DNA from: Leuctra nigra
Taxonomy: Eukaryota; Arthropoda; Insecta; Plecoptera; Leuctridae
Direction of reading: 5' to 3'
DNA length: 64,000 nucleotides
Assembly: GCA_934045905.1 (NCBI GenBank)
Contig: OW203771.1
Span: 20,964,069 to 21,028,068 of the forward strand
Made by a program: the position numbers and the translations under genes. Below, in pieces: positions 35,072-46,757 of this stretch (within the stretch, counting starts at the first letter, position 1; each line of letters starts with the position of its first letter). Under the pieces are notes generated by a model. It saw nothing but the letters and a program-made list of their open reading frames with translations, made no database searches and was not told the origin of the DNA.

Positions 35072-36302
35072 CTAGGAAAACGCTCTGAGTAACGCGTTGA
35101 TGAGCGAGCACGGACATGCGCAACACCTCGAACCGAAATTCTGTCTATTGAAAATGTCATTAAAAGCCAATAATTCTTGAATTTCGTCACAGACTTGTAT
35201 GAAAATCTCCAAGAATTCCTAAAATATTGGTCCCAATAACCACGCAAAGTTTTAAGTTTATCGATTGAACCTTTATGATTGAACGATTCCTTGTTAATTT
35301 CCAAAAATCACAGGATATCGTTCAAAAAAATGTTAAACGGTCATCAGTTTCATAATACGTTTGAAAGTTTCTGCTCCAACAACCTTGAAGTGAAGATTCG
35401 AAGATTCCGTGAAATATGAAATTCGAGAAATATGATAGCCAACACGCAAAATATCCGTAAACTGTCGATAACTTTTGAATTTAAACACAGTTTAAAGTTC
35501 GTTCACAATAAGAATTTCACTGACGTTTTAGTCGATCACGTCGTTCATTGGTCAGTCACTTGAACACTGCCCTGTCAATGGCAAGACCTTCTTCTTTGTA
35601 TTATTGAAATTGTATAAATTATGTCAAATACACTATTTTTATTATTAGAAAATATTAGAAAAATTCAATCAAATTGATTTATTTCCATCTACAGTCGTAT
35701 TATACATAGTTTTGGATTATTCTATTGATATTTTCATATGTAGGTATACAATTGTTCATTTGACTACAGTAGTATCTACACGGCCGCCATTACGGCTTGC
35801 AATTCTAATCGTGAATGAACTTTAGTCTGAAAATTGTCAAAAATACAGATAATGTTGGACCCGATGACCACGCAAAATTTTAAGTTGATCGGTTAAACGG
35901 TTCAGGATTAAATTTCAAAAAGCACATGAAATATTTTTTTAAATTTTAACCAATGGGAGGATTTGGCTGAAAATTTGTTAAATAAGAGACAATGTTGGTC
36001 CTAATGACCATGCAAAATATAAGGTCGATCACATTTGTCGAAGTCCATTTTCATTTTTCAGCCTATCAGGAGATGTTTATTTAAATTTCAACCAATGAAT
36101 GGATTTCAAAAAAATTAGGGTCTGCAAACAGAGAAGGTTGGTTTTACATGTGTGCAAAATTTCAGATCGATCGGTGAAACGGTGCGACCTGTGTATCGGC
36201 TATTAGCAGCCAAAAACAAAAAAAAAAACAAAAAAAAAAACAAAAAAAAAACAGAGGTCCGTGCCAAAAGAGCCAAAAGTAGACGCTCGCTTCGCTCGCT
36301 CA
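35072..36302 (-). mobile_element. Helentron-like element (copy e) abutting pol
   Basis: Reverse orientation: the CTAG end with hairpin lies at 35,072 and the TGAGCGAGCGAAGCGAGCG start at 36,302. It has an internal A/T-rich run and a segment matching the copy d minisatellite unit. The first bases of the element supply the TGA stop that now ends the pol reading frame. Confidence 0.75.
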
Positions 36303-37997
36303 ATAATTATGCACTTGTAAATCTCGCAAATCGTAACGAGGATTCATAGTTCTTGACTGAGGTAATGGTGGCGTCCCGTCAGATTCGGTCATCGAATCGT
36401 ATGACGTAGATTGTTTTGAAGAATTATCAAGTGTTTGTGAATTTGTAGAATCTTGCGAAGAGTTTGCTTCGTTTAAATCGACTGAGCTAGAACTCGACTG
36501 TGCAGTGGAGCAAGTTGGCTCAGGTTCCCCTCTTTCTCCTGCGATTGGCTGAACTGGAGTAGATGTGACAACACGGTCACCAAATGATGGGGTTGAGAAT
36601 TGATTGCTCAAAATTGATCTTTCTGAAGCATTTCGAGGACTTGTATGCGGTGTCATTTGACTTTCTATTGAAGAATTATTTGAATAAGATTCTTGGAGAG
36701 TTCGTGAAGGAGTTGTAGATATGTTCGCTGGGCTGTTATGGACATTGCAGTTATTTACTGATGGAATATTACGAGCATTATTAGTTCGAGGAAGAAAAAC
36801 AAAATCATATGCAGGCTCGATATCATTTAGAGGGTCGTAAGCATAATTAGCTCTCTCATTGTTATCGTTTGCTTGATCATCATCAGTGTCAGAACTGTCA
36901 ATAAGATTCATGTTATCATCAAACACTTCAGGATTGAATGTGTTGAACTTTTTCAAACGGGCGCAATGAACAATTTGCTTTTTACCGGTTTGAAGATCTT
37001 GTATTTCAAAGTTCACATCTGATTTAGCCGAAATGATACGGCTAGGACCTTTGCTGTAAAACTTGCTAAATTTTCTTCCACTCATCTTATCGTAGATTGG
37101 AGTGTGTAAGAAAACTAGGTCTCCTGGAGCATAAGTTACGGGTTTAGATTTTCTGTTGTAGTACTCTTCCCTGATCTCAACGTTTTTCTTCAAAGTTTCT
37201 CTTGCTAACTTATAAGCTTTTTGAAGACGAGTGACTAATTGCTGTGCGTATTCGCTTACCGGTTCTTCTTCTAAGACTCTTTTTGGTGTTAAAATAGTTT
37301 CATACGGTAATCGTGGATCTCTTCCATAAGTTAGAAAGAAGGGACTTTCTCCGCTGGACTTGGAGATATTAGTCCTCAGAGCTAGCTGAATCATACCGAG
37401 TAACTGATCCCAGTCTTTTTCATGAGCATAATGACTCATCATGGTCCTAATCGTGCGATGATAACGTTCAATATTATTTGCAGATGGATGATAACTACTT
37501 GTTAGTATATGTTTAATATCCATCATCTTACAGACTTCTCTGAACAAATGTGAGGTAAAGTTCGATCCTCGGTCACTTACAATTATCTCGGGTGTATAGA
37601 ATGATCAGATATTAGGCGATCAACTAATGCAGTTGCGACTGTTTGAGCAGTCTGATTTGGCAATGCAATTGGAGTAACCCATTTTGTAAAGTGATCTACT
37701 AGACTCAGTACGTATCGATTTTGTCTTTTGGTCGTTTTTAATGGACCTAAAATATCAATACTATAGCGAATTCCTGGTCCAGATAGTTCAGGGAATCTTT
37801 GTAAAGGCGGTCGTTCATCTGTCACTGGACGTTTAGATGACTGACAGCTCACACAGTTCTTAATGAACTCTTCAACATCGCGGAACATACCTTTCCAGTA
37901 GACTCTTGACTTTAATAGCTGATGTGTTCTAGTAACACCTGAATGTGCGGCAAAGCCGCGGGCGATGAATGGAATGTTTGCAATATTGACTTTTGCA
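36300..37997 (-). pseudogene. Gypsy-type integrase and C-terminal pol region
   Basis: After a frameshift at about 37,998 the HHCC zinc domain reads through AHSGVTRTH and CVSCQ. The first catalytic Asp is in YSIDILGP. A second frameshift near 37,580 separates this from the rest, where the second Asp is in SDRGSNF and the Glu in NIERYHRTI. Spacing between these two is 34 residues, one less than the usual 35. A GPY/F-like region follows (KFYSKGPSRII). Then comes a long acidic and serine-rich tail (about 200 residues) ending YDLRDLQVHNY. The integrase would insert the cDNA. The frameshifts make it inactive as read, unless they are assembly errors. Confidence 0.85.
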
Positions 37998-39173
37998 TTA
38001 TTTAGGTATTACAAGTCTATCGTGTCTTTCTGGAGGAATACGAATCTTATACAATAACCGATCATCATCAAGAGCATACAATGGATCCGATGAATTATCA
38101 ATTAATAATTTATTGATAATTGGCGATAGTAAAGGATCATTTCTCTGTAATTCTTGAATTCTAAATCTATCCATGATAGGTTCATATGGTAATTGTTCGC
38201 GTATAAGATTCATTCTTAATGGTTCTTCATGATTTTGTTTCGGATGAGATGAAATACCTTGTTCATCTTCTTCTTTGCATAACTTGAGATTTGTCTCAAT
38301 TTGCTTGTCAATGTCTTGAAGGAAGTTGTTGCCTTTTGTCTTTTTCACTTTAGATGGTAATTGCTCAATGTAGTTTATTACTTCATTCGTGCTGTACAAG
38401 ATATCATTCGGATTATCTTGTTCATTGTCTGAATCACTAGGTGGATTTCGTGACAATGAATCCACATGAGGTATTTTGTGACCTGGGACATACTTCAGGT
38501 CAAATGAGTACTGACTCAAGAATAATGTCCATTTAGTGATTCTAGAGCTGTGACTTGGTAATTTTAACAAAAATGACAATGCACGATGATCAGATTGAGC
38601 TGTAAAGTGAGCACCTGCTAGGTACACATGGAATTGACGTACTCCAAACACCAATGCTAACAATTCAAGTTCGGTAACTTGATAGTTACGCTCGGCTGAC
38701 TTTAATTGTCTGGATGCAAAGGCGATAGCTTTTTCTTCCCCATTTATTGTCTGTGATAGTATTGCACCAATCCCTATTCCACTTGCATCTGTAGTGAGAG
38801 TGAAGGGAAGGTCAAACCTGGGGTAAGCTAATATTGGAGCTTTGCAAAGTGCATTTTTGAGCTTATTAAATGCTACTGTATGTTCCTGATGCCAATGGAA
38901 TCTAGAACTCTTTTTTGTAAGTTCTGTGAGGGGTTTGGCAATATCAGCATAATTTGGAACATATTTGCGATAATAAGATGTCAATCCAATAAAAGTTCTA
39001 ACATTACCAACATTTTTAGGCTGAGGAAACTTTTTGACAGACTCAATTATTCGCGGATTTGTAGCTACACCCTCTCTTGATATTAAATGTCCTAAGAAGA
39101 CTGTTTCTTTTGCCAGGAATGAACATTTAGATGGTTTTATCTTGAGACCAGCCTTTTCTAGGCGTTTAAACAC
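37998..39173 (-). pseudogene. Gypsy-type RT connection and RNase H
   Basis: This is the continuation of pol after an in-frame TAA at 39,195. It begins within the RT thumb (KPSKCSFLAKETVFLGHLIS) and reads through GLTSYYRKYVPNYADIAKPL. The RNase H domain has TDASGIGIGAIL, ELELLALVFGV and QSDHRALSF. A linker with PHVDSLSRNPP leads to the integrase. RNase H removes genomic RNA during reverse transcription. Confidence 0.9.
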
Positions 39174-39194
39174 TGTGTGTAATCTTTCAACGTG

Positions 39195-42100
39195 TTAATC
39201 TATGGTTTTTGAGAAGATTACTATGTCATCAAGATAATTGACACATTCCTTATTTATTACGTCTTGCAATACGTAATTAATTAGGCGTTGAAACGTGGCA
39301 GGTGATGTACAAAGTCCGAATGGCGAACGATTAAATTGATATAAATTGGTCGCTGTAGAAAAAGCTGTTTTGTGTTTATCCTCAGGTGCGATAGGAATAG
39401 TATTAAAGGCTCCATGAAGGTCGATTGTTGAGAAGTATTGCGCTCCTCCTAACAAATCTAACACGTCAGAAATTCGCGGACAAGGCGTTGCTTCAGGTAT
39501 TATATGTTGATTGACCTTTCGATAGTCTATCACGAGCCTATATTCCTTTGGTTCGCCTGGTAATGTTCGTTTACTCACAACTAAGCAAGGTGAAGACCAC
39601 GCACTTCTAGAATGTTCAATTATCCCGTGTTCAAGTTGTTCTTGAATTAGCTCATCAATTATTCCACGTTCGTGATATGGTACTCTGTATGGAGCTTGTT
39701 TTACGGGCTTGACATCTGAATTCATTGATATCTGATGTTCAATCAATGGGCAATATCCAACTTCATCTCCTTCAAGATAAAACGATTTCGAATAGCGATG
39801 AATTAATCCTTTAACTGCATCGTATTTCTCAGGAGGAAGTTCCCCTAATTTACATTTTTCATACAATATAGAAAATCTTCTATCTAGTTCTTCTTGTTCT
39901 TCTTTATTTACAGGTTGATGCGTATCAGCATAAGCATTAATAGTAGCAACAAGCAGCGGATATTCTTGACTGATATCATTATCTACTGGCGTCTCTTTGT
40001 CTTGATAATCACAAATTTCTAAATGCCCAAGCAAAGTATCTTCTGGGACTTCTGTCTTGGCATTAGTAATATTTGTGACTAAAACTTTCAATTCCAATTC
40101 CTCATTTTCTGTGTACAATGCATCTGCAGCTCGAATTCCTAATGGCAGATTACTGTGAGGAATGAATAAGACTGATTTCTTGTCTTCTGGATTTCTTTTC
40201 TTGTTTAAAAATCGTTTCTGCCGGACTTCTACTAAAGTCTCGGTGTTTGGCAAAATTACTTGACTTTTAACAGTTCGCACCTGAACTCTCATTGATTGAG
40301 AAACCGAACTTTTCGCGTTCGGTGTATCACCGACTTTAAATGGCATCATGATAGGTTGATCCATATTACTGCTAGCTAACTCAGCTAGATTGATTAACTC
40401 ATTAAGAGTGATATTTGACCCATTGGTAAATTTTGCAGGTTCCAAAATGGGTTGATTGATACTTTGACTTGCTGTTTCAGCAAGATTTATAAGTTCTTCG
40501 AGAGTGAGATTTTTCCCATTAGTAAAATTGATAGATTCTATACAATGATTCTGACAACTACAAATAGGTTCATTGAATGACTGATTACAATTAGATTCAA
40601 CGACTGACTTCTGAATAAGAGGTGTGTGTTCATTAAACGACTTCTTACAGCACGTATTTGCAACATTGGCAACAAAATTAGATGCATCATAATTAGTAGC
40701 AATAGAACTGGCAACACAGGCCATACGATCATTTCCTGCATGAATCGTAGAAAAAGAATTTGCTACACTGGCATAATAATAGGGCTCTTCGTGAGACTTT
40801 GAAAAATCACTTGTATCATTCACAAGATGATTAGATGCATCATTAGAAAACGAGCTTGCTACTCGGGTAATATGATAAGGCTTCAAATTAGCCAATGACT
40901 TCATAAGAGTGTCGACAAATATTAACTTGCAAGAATTTGCACTACAATCAAACGAAACTTTCTTTTTAACTTTCTTCTGAGAATCCAAACTAGATTGAAG
41001 ACATCTCTTCTTAGTTCCAGTTTCTTCTTTTGTTTCTTCCTTTGAAATAGGTATATCAGACATAGAATCCACATACACCTTCTCATCTAGACTTGTTGGT
41101 GAAATCAAAGGGAGTCCTGATTCGATTGGCCAATGACACACGATCATTTGAATGTCGGTGTCTTGAAAAATGCGTATCAACATGGGTCTGACTTGATCCC
41201 ACTTGAGACCATCTAGTCCACACCCAAGAGTGGGTATGGCTAACCGGGTGACACCGTGTTGAACACATAATTTCTTCAGCTGGCACAACGATTCTTCTAA
41301 TTTTTGAAGAGTTGGTTTCATGTAGAAACATTCCTTCGTTATTAAATAGAAGATTGAACGACCCTTTTCTCTGAGGAAAACAACTTTTGGATTATGATTA
41401 TGACTCATTTTTCTTAATGCGTCAATATTTCCGAAATGATTTCTAAACTCCAAACCGAGGCCGCGGGATAATTTCATGTCCCGTGAACAACAATGCGCTA
41501 TAGAAACACTGTCTGGAGAAGACAACAAATTTCCTCTGATTTCCACTAAATTAAAATTAGCTTTTGACTGATTACTAATTGATTCAGACTCAATATTGGA
41601 TGAATATATCTTATCAAGAGCGGGGCACGGTAAGTCGACTCCTAGCTGATTCCCCACCAATTTCTCAGAACCGGTGGACTTCATTTTCTTGATACAAAGA
41701 CATTTTCCTTTTCCAATATTGTTTTTCAAATCTTTTTCTAAACCTAATTTGTTTGATACATACTGATCAGAAAATGTTGTGTCTGGATCGGGGCACAGTA
41801 ATATGTCGGCTCCTTGCTGATTCCCCACTAATTCCATAAAATTAGTGGACTTCATATTCCTGACATTTTCACTTAATAACGCATCAGTATTATCCAAACA
41901 ATGTCTTAAATTTACTTGAACTGACTTGTTGTTTGAATTCTCATGTATTTTATTTGAAGACTCGACTACGCCAAATGACTGATCACTGCTCACAGTATTT
42001 GCGTAAGGAATTACATTTTTACCATGACGAACACACCTGTCTTTAGTATCCAATAACATATGAAAACGTGACATAAAGTCATAACCGATTAGGCCAATGT

Positions 42101-42602
42101 GACCTCCCGTATCTAAAGAATCATCACCCACAACGAAGTTGAAACTATACGTGAAATCTCCTAACTCGATTTCTAAATTTGAAAAACCTTTTATAGGCAA
42201 TAAATCTCCTGTGACACTATAAATAGGTCTTTCGAACTGATATATTGGAATATTAGCTTTCTTAACAATATTCTCATGAAATAAACTAATCTCAGAACCA
42301 CTATCAATTAGTAGATGATAGGGTATAAATTCTGTACGACAAGAAGGATTGATAATAAATCCTTTGACGTTAGGCTTATCTCCGTTCAATACGTGATAAT
42401 TTTGATTACAGAGTAGCCTCAATGTTTCTGTCAACCTTTCTTCGGTTAATCCGAGAGGTGACCTGGGGTTTGACGACGTCGTACTTGCTCGTGAAAACCC
42501 ACAGGATGACGAAAATCCGTCCCTGTGTTGTTTGACTGTTGATTGATGGCTTGACTCTTGTGTTCTTCTGACTTCTGTTTCGGAATCATTGCACAATTGC
42601 AA
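39195..42602 (-). CDS. pol: Gypsy-type Pol: protease, macrodomain, reverse transcriptase
   Basis: This open frame of 1,135 residues begins in a different frame from gag and overlaps its end. The aspartic protease has LLIDSGSEISLF (Asp100) and IGLIGYDFMSR. An OARD1/TARG1-type macrodomain occupies about residues 349-490. Residues 490-830 are a serine/asparagine-rich linker with internal repeats (FTNG..LTLEELINLAE twice). Before the macrodomain, another pair repeats LVGNQ.G.D..CP. The reverse transcriptase starts near residue 950 (PLIEHQISM, SAWSSPCLVVSKR, EYRLVIDYRKVNQH). It has FSTIDLHGAFNTIP and active site NYLDDIVIFSK near 39,215-39,240. The frame ends at a TAA within the palm-thumb junction, after which coding sequence continues in the same frame, so one base change caused the break. 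The start given is a TTG; the true start may be by frameshift from gag. Confidence 0.9.
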   Translation of the reverse strand: MQLCNDSETEVRRTQESSHQSTVKQHRDGFSSSCGFSRASTTSSNPRSPLGLTEERLTETLRLLCNQNYHVLNGDKPNVKGFIINPSCRTEFIPYHLLIDSGSEISLFHENIVKKANIPIYQFERPIYSVTGDLLPIKGFSNLEIELGDFTYSFNFVVGDDSLDTGGHIGLIGYDFMSRFHMLLDTKDRCVRHGKNVIPYANTVSSDQSFGVVESSNKIHENSNNKSVQVNLRHCLDNTDALLSENVRNMKSTNFMELVGNQQGADILLCPDPDTTFSDQYVSNKLGLEKDLKNNIGKGKCLCIKKMKSTGSEKLVGNQLGVDLPCPALDKIYSSNIESESISNQSKANFNLVEIRGNLLSSPDSVSIAHCCSRDMKLSRGLGLEFRNHFGNIDALRKMSHNHNPKVVFLREKGRSIFYLITKECFYMKPTLQKLEESLCQLKKLCVQHGVTRLAIPTLGCGLDGLKWDQVRPMLIRIFQDTDIQMIVCHWPIESGLPLISPTSLDEKVYVDSMSDIPISKEETKEETGTKKRCLQSSLDSQKKVKKKVSFDCSANSCKLIFVDTLMKSLANLKPYHITRVASSFSNDASNHLVNDTSDFSKSHEEPYYYASVANSFSTIHAGNDRMACVASSIATNYDASNFVANVANTCCKKSFNEHTPLIQKSVVESNCNQSFNEPICSCQNHCIESINFTNGKNLTLEELINLAETASQSINQPILEPAKFTNGSNITLNELINLAELASSNMDQPIMMPFKVGDTPNAKSSVSQSMRVQVRTVKSQVILPNTETLVEVRQKRFLNKKRNPEDKKSVLFIPHSNLPLGIRAADALYTENEELELKVLVTNITNAKTEVPEDTLLGHLEICDYQDKETPVDNDISQEYPLLVATINAYADTHQPVNKEEQEELDRRFSILYEKCKLGELPPEKYDAVKGLIHRYSKSFYLEGDEVGYCPLIEHQISMNSDVKPVKQAPYRVPYHERGIIDELIQEQLEHGIIEHSRSAWSSPCLVVSKRTLPGEPKEYRLVIDYRKVNQHIIPEATPCPRISDVLDLLGGAQYFSTIDLHGAFNTIPIAPEDKHKTAFSTATNLYQFNRSPFGLCTSPATFQRLINYVLQDVINKECVNYLDDIVIFSKTID
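41130..41558 (-). other. OARD1/TARG1-type macrodomain encoded within Gypsy pol
   Basis: The segment reads IRGNLLSSPDSVSIAHCCSR, MKLSRGLGLEFRNHFG, FYLITKECFYMKPT, IPTLGCGLDGLKWDQVRPML and ends near VCHWP. It follows the whole length of the human OARD1 fold in order. The two OARD1 catalytic residues, Lys84 and Asp125, have counterparts at pol residues 423 (codon 41,334-41,336) and 464 (codon 41,211-41,213). Their spacing of 41 residues equals that of the human enzyme. OARD1 removes ADP-ribose from glutamate and aspartate side chains. No stop or frameshift lies in this domain. The activity in the retroelement is inferred. Confidence 0.88.
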
Positions 42603-43151
42603 TTAGATGAAACGACTTCTGCGTATGTACGCCGTGTTTGTTCTTCTTGACGAGGGAATGAATGTTCATTGACTGAGCAATGATTGGAGAATGATTGAGA
42701 ATGATTGGAATGATGACAACAATTAGGATTTGGATTACAATGATGTTGTTCAGGATTGAAAACTGGTCTTGAGTAAAGTGAATTGCTTGGAAGTTAGATT
42801 GCTGGTAATTATTAGGATTCATATGCTTGGAGTATCCCGACTGAGAAAATCGCTGCGACGGAGGAGACTGAGGATATCTCTGATTTCCTAGATTTTGTTG
42901 ATTGTAGTTTTGTTTCTGACCGGACGATTGATAACCGCTTGACGAGTTTCTTGAATCGATGTTCCTTTGTCTTTGATAACACATATCAAAAGAATGTCCA
43001 GGTTTGAGACAGAACGTGCAAGAGACGAAATTATTCTTGCTGCCGTTGCTCTGACTCATACCCGTGTATGGTCTTGCGTTGCCGGTCGGCTGGGTAGGTC
43101 CAGTGTTTATACGACTTTGTTTATTATTAGTCTGTCGCTGGCTCGAAGGAG
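42586..43151 (-). CDS. gag: Gag C-terminal part with CCHC zinc knuckle
   Basis: The knuckle is CTFCLKPGHSFDMC (42,979-43,020), a C-x2-C-x4-H-x4-C motif that binds RNA in nucleocapsids. It is flanked by Gln/Asn/Ser-rich sequence. The frame ends at 42,586, overlapping the start of pol by a few codons in another frame. The last 55 or so residues before the stop are of unusual composition (Ile/Asn-rich), so a frameshift may lie near 42,770. The N-terminal part of gag is at 48,924-49,842, across a TTAA-flanked insertion, and the two parts are in register. Confidence 0.8.
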
Positions 43152-43223
43152 TTAAGGGGAAGGACCGGCTGACTGCTCCTAGAGAATCAGCTCTAATTGC
43201 TATTGTGGGCGGGGTTTTTATAG

Positions 43224-44763
43224 GTAAACTAGAGGGACCCGTCATGTAAAACATGACCAATGCGCACCAGTGGGGTATGCGTAAATTAGCATGAGTTGAG
43301 ATATTTGGCAGCAGAGTGTGCGTTGTTGATAACTTTATAGTTATAACACACTACACACATAACGTCGTTAGCATGACTAAAATGCCCAACAGAATACGAA
43401 AATGAGTTACGAAGGAAAGTAATTTAACCATAACTATTATGGAAAAGCCATTTCAAATGAGTTTACAAAGTAAAACAAATTAAGAAAAAAACGCCAGCCT
43501 TTTTGCATTGTGTCGATTCATGATACATAGAGGTTTGCTATCCCAGAAAGAAGGATTTAACTTAGTGTGTGGGGGTTGGGTTTCATTATATCTGTCTCTC
43601 CGAGGTAGAAGGGTGGAAATACATTTTCTCAATTTTCCGTTGCACCCTTTTGGAATGATATAATCAAGCTCATCCAATTACTATTTGACTGATGTCAATA
43701 AGTACAGCTGTATTGAAATATTCTCTTACATTACCCCAACGCATTCAATCAAATAATTACCGATCACCCATTAGAACTGTAGCTGAAATTCTTCATTATA
43801 AATGTTCATTTTAATAGATTAGAATCTGATCATTTCACTGAACTGAAACTTGATGCTACAACAGCTGACTATTTCAGCCACTGGAAAATCCACATGTGTA
43901 TTTTCTTAATATCTTATTACTAAAGTTCAGTTTATTCCTAAACTGTTAATATGATTATATTCTATTCTATTATGTTATATTATATTCTAATGACTCATGT
44001 CCCCTTTACAAAATTATGGTTTGATGAAGTCGGAAAACCTGGTTTATTAGCTCAACTCAAGAATAATTGAAATGGACTTCCGACCTTCTACTTCTAAAAC
44101 ACGGACAAACTATCAAGTTTACCCCATCTGCTTTTTTTATTATGACCGAATAGCAGAGAGGTATGTACGGTCACGTGACAGCTGTCAACCAATGAGAGCA
44201 CATTCTTCACGGTGCTATATTCGGCTTCTGATAGGTATATTGTAAAAACTAAACATTGATGCTAAAAACAGTATCAATAGGCACATTCCTTCAGTAACAT
44301 GACACCACTAATAAGAAACGATGGAAAAGTACATATTTAACAAAATAAAATATATTACAAATGTTCAATTCAATCGGCTTTGGTTTGTTGGTATTCACTA
44401 TTCAGGTTCACGGCCCATGTATAACTCAGAGAGAAGAAAATTTGATGTCAGTTTGAACGAAGTTGTCGGCATGACGTTTTCTATGTAAAGTAATTGATTT
44501 GACAGTAATTATACATTAGAGTAGATTTGTTACAAATACAAAAGCATAAAGTGTGCGTCTTAGGTAAGTTTTGGTTATTTCTTTATTCACAAAAAGCAGA
44601 AGACGTAATTTTAGACATGTTTGGCAATGTAACGCCACCATCTTAGTTATAGTTTTCAATAAATACCAATGTCAAATCGAAGCGCGCAACCGTTCCTGAC
44701 ATACACACACACACACACACACACACAGACAGACAGACAGACAGAACTGGGTAACTATAAGTA
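43224..44763. repeat. Segment shared with 56,213-58,560 (direct orientation)
   Basis: It starts ctagagggacccgtcatg and ends near cagaactgggtaactataa. The other copy carries a MITE at 57,293-57,827 that is missing here. Relative to the second TTAA-type copy, this segment plus the MITE at 44,765 is an insertion after ataggtaaa. It contains no gene. Confidence 0.75.
44703..44745. repeat. AC and AGAC microsatellite
   Basis: An AC dinucleotide run passes directly into a tract of repeated AGAC. The matching place in the second copy, at about 58,500-58,535, has alternating GCGC motifs and a single cagacagaactggg. Confidence 0.9.
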
Positions 44764-44764
44764 A

Positions 44765-45222
44765 TGTCGTTTTCGGCTGGCCGCACTGGGGTTGCACTGA
44801 GTTCTTGATCGTGACGTCATGTCTTAACCTGGTTTAGCCCTAGTGCTGCCTAGTGCTGCCCCCAGTGCGGTCTCAGCCGAGTACGAATGATATGTTTTGA
44901 TTTTGTGTTTTGACACTGACAGCTATTTTCAAATGGCAACCGAAGAAATTGAGCTCCCGAGTGTTTTGAAGGAAAACCTCCAGTAACAACATCAATTTTG
45001 TTTTTCGTGCCGCCATTTTGTCGGAGTGCGGCGGAGTGGAGGGGGCAACTCTACCAAATATTTCCGAGCAAGAAATAGTGCACTGAGTGCGCACCCAGTG
45101 TGCACCACTTCCCAGTCGAATACGAAAACATTGCCCCAGAGCAACTCGCACTGCCAGTCGAACACGCCACTTGCACTCAGTGCAGCTCAGTGCAACCCCA
45201 GTGCGGCCAGCCGAAAACGACA
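44765..45222. mobile_element. PIF/Harbinger-type MITE with TAA target duplication
   Basis: The terminal inverted repeats are perfect over 36 bp and start TGTCGTTTTCGGCTGGCCGC. TAA flanks both sides (44,762-44,764 and 45,223-45,225). The interior is rich in cagtgc/gcactg repeats. A three-base TWA duplication is typical of PIF/Harbinger. Confidence 0.88.
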
Positions 45223-45762
45223 TAAGATAAGGCGGGACCAGATTTGGGGACGAATTTGTTGTCATTTCTGTGATTGGTCTAACTGGGAACAATGTTTGAT
45301 ATGAATGTTTTCTTCCGACTTTAGTTCCCATGCAAAAAATGTAAACAGAAGTGAGATCTGATACCCCGAGTATTGTTGTTATGATTGCTGGGTCTAGACT
45401 GGTTACCATCTCAAATGACATAATTGGCATCACTTTCACAACACGAACAAAATCATCGAGGATCAAGAATAATCACACGCAATAAAGTGTTCAACACTTA
45501 TCTAATAGATTCAAAGATTGCAAAACCTTTTATTGATTTTTATTTCAACCATTATCGGCGATATATGACACTGATCTTATTACACCACCTGAGAGTATAA
45601 AGGTCATTGGACAAATTTGTTTACGAATAGGTATAGGTAGTCTCATTTCTCTCTGGGTTCTTTACAAAGAGAATAATATTATCGCAATCAGAGCAAGAAA
45701 ATCATTTTAGTTTTTGTGCATGTGGTTCTTGTAATAGAACGAGACACTGTCTACTGTCTACT

Positions 45763-46757
45763 CAGGAGCGTAGGAACTTCATTTTGAGTGGGGGGGTCAA
45801 AATTATCGGGGATCGATAATTGTGAGGAAAAGGTGGTACGCCGTTTCAAGGGGTCTGGGGGCTCACCACCCAGTTTGCCCTGCAGGGCCTTTTTTGAAGT
45901 TTTGATACAAAATAATCGAATTTGTAGCTATTTTGGCATTCTTACCAAAGAAATGTACAATGTGTGATATGCAATTTTCAGTGGAAACTTTAGACAAATG
46001 TATATAATCTGTATCGTTTTGTTTTTATGGAATCCCCATTGGTCCCGCAGGGAATTTTTTGAGTTTTTGATTAAAATAATCGTATTTGAAGCTATTTTGA
46101 TATCCATTTCAAAGAAATTTAAAGTGTGTGATTTGTAATATTCTTCGGGAAACATTAGACAAAATGCATTATAATCTGTAAATATCGTTATTTGATAAAA
46201 TCCTCAATGGCCCCGCAGGGCACTTTTTGAATTTTTCACATAACAGAATCGAATTTGAAGCTGTTTTGGCATCCTTTTCAACGAAAATTAAAATGTGTGA
46301 TATGCAATATTCTTAGGGAAACTTTAGATAAAATGCGTTATAATCCGTAAATTTTATTATTTGATAACATCCCCATTGGCCCCGCAGGGAATTTTTTGAA
46401 TTTCTAGTAAAGGAGAATCGATTTTGAAATTCCTTTGAAAAAGGTTGCAATAAACAACACAAGCAATAAGATACATCTGTATGTGTTTTGGTATCCTAGT
46501 TTAACTTATAAGTAATATAACATTTTATTCATGAAGATGATCAAGTTGGACAAATTAGTCATTGTCTCATTGGAATACATCAGTTTAATTAGTTGTCAAA
46601 CTTGGGAAAATTTTGAGAATTTAACCTCAAAATGGAGCAAATATGTGCATTTTTAAATCTCTTTATCAACATTTTTGTATATCTGGGGGTGTCAGGATGA
46701 AAAGTGGTGGGGTCATTGACCCTCACTCCCCCCCCCCCCCCCCTTCCTACGCGCCTG
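45763..46757. mobile_element. hAT-type element, 995 bp, 8-bp target duplication
   Basis: The ends CAGGAGCGTAGGAA and TTCCTACGCGCCTG are inverted with one mismatch. TGTCTACT flanks both sides (45,755-45,762 and 46,758-46,765). The paralogous segment at about 54,760 lacks the element and has a single octamer. The interior has about three tandem units of roughly 170 bases with a CCCCGCAGGG core, and a long C run next to the right end. A fragment of the family lies at 5960-6439. Confidence 0.92.

Noticed and set aside
44700..44745. CRISPR-like or regulatory repeat
   Set aside because: It is a plain AC/AGAC microsatellite.
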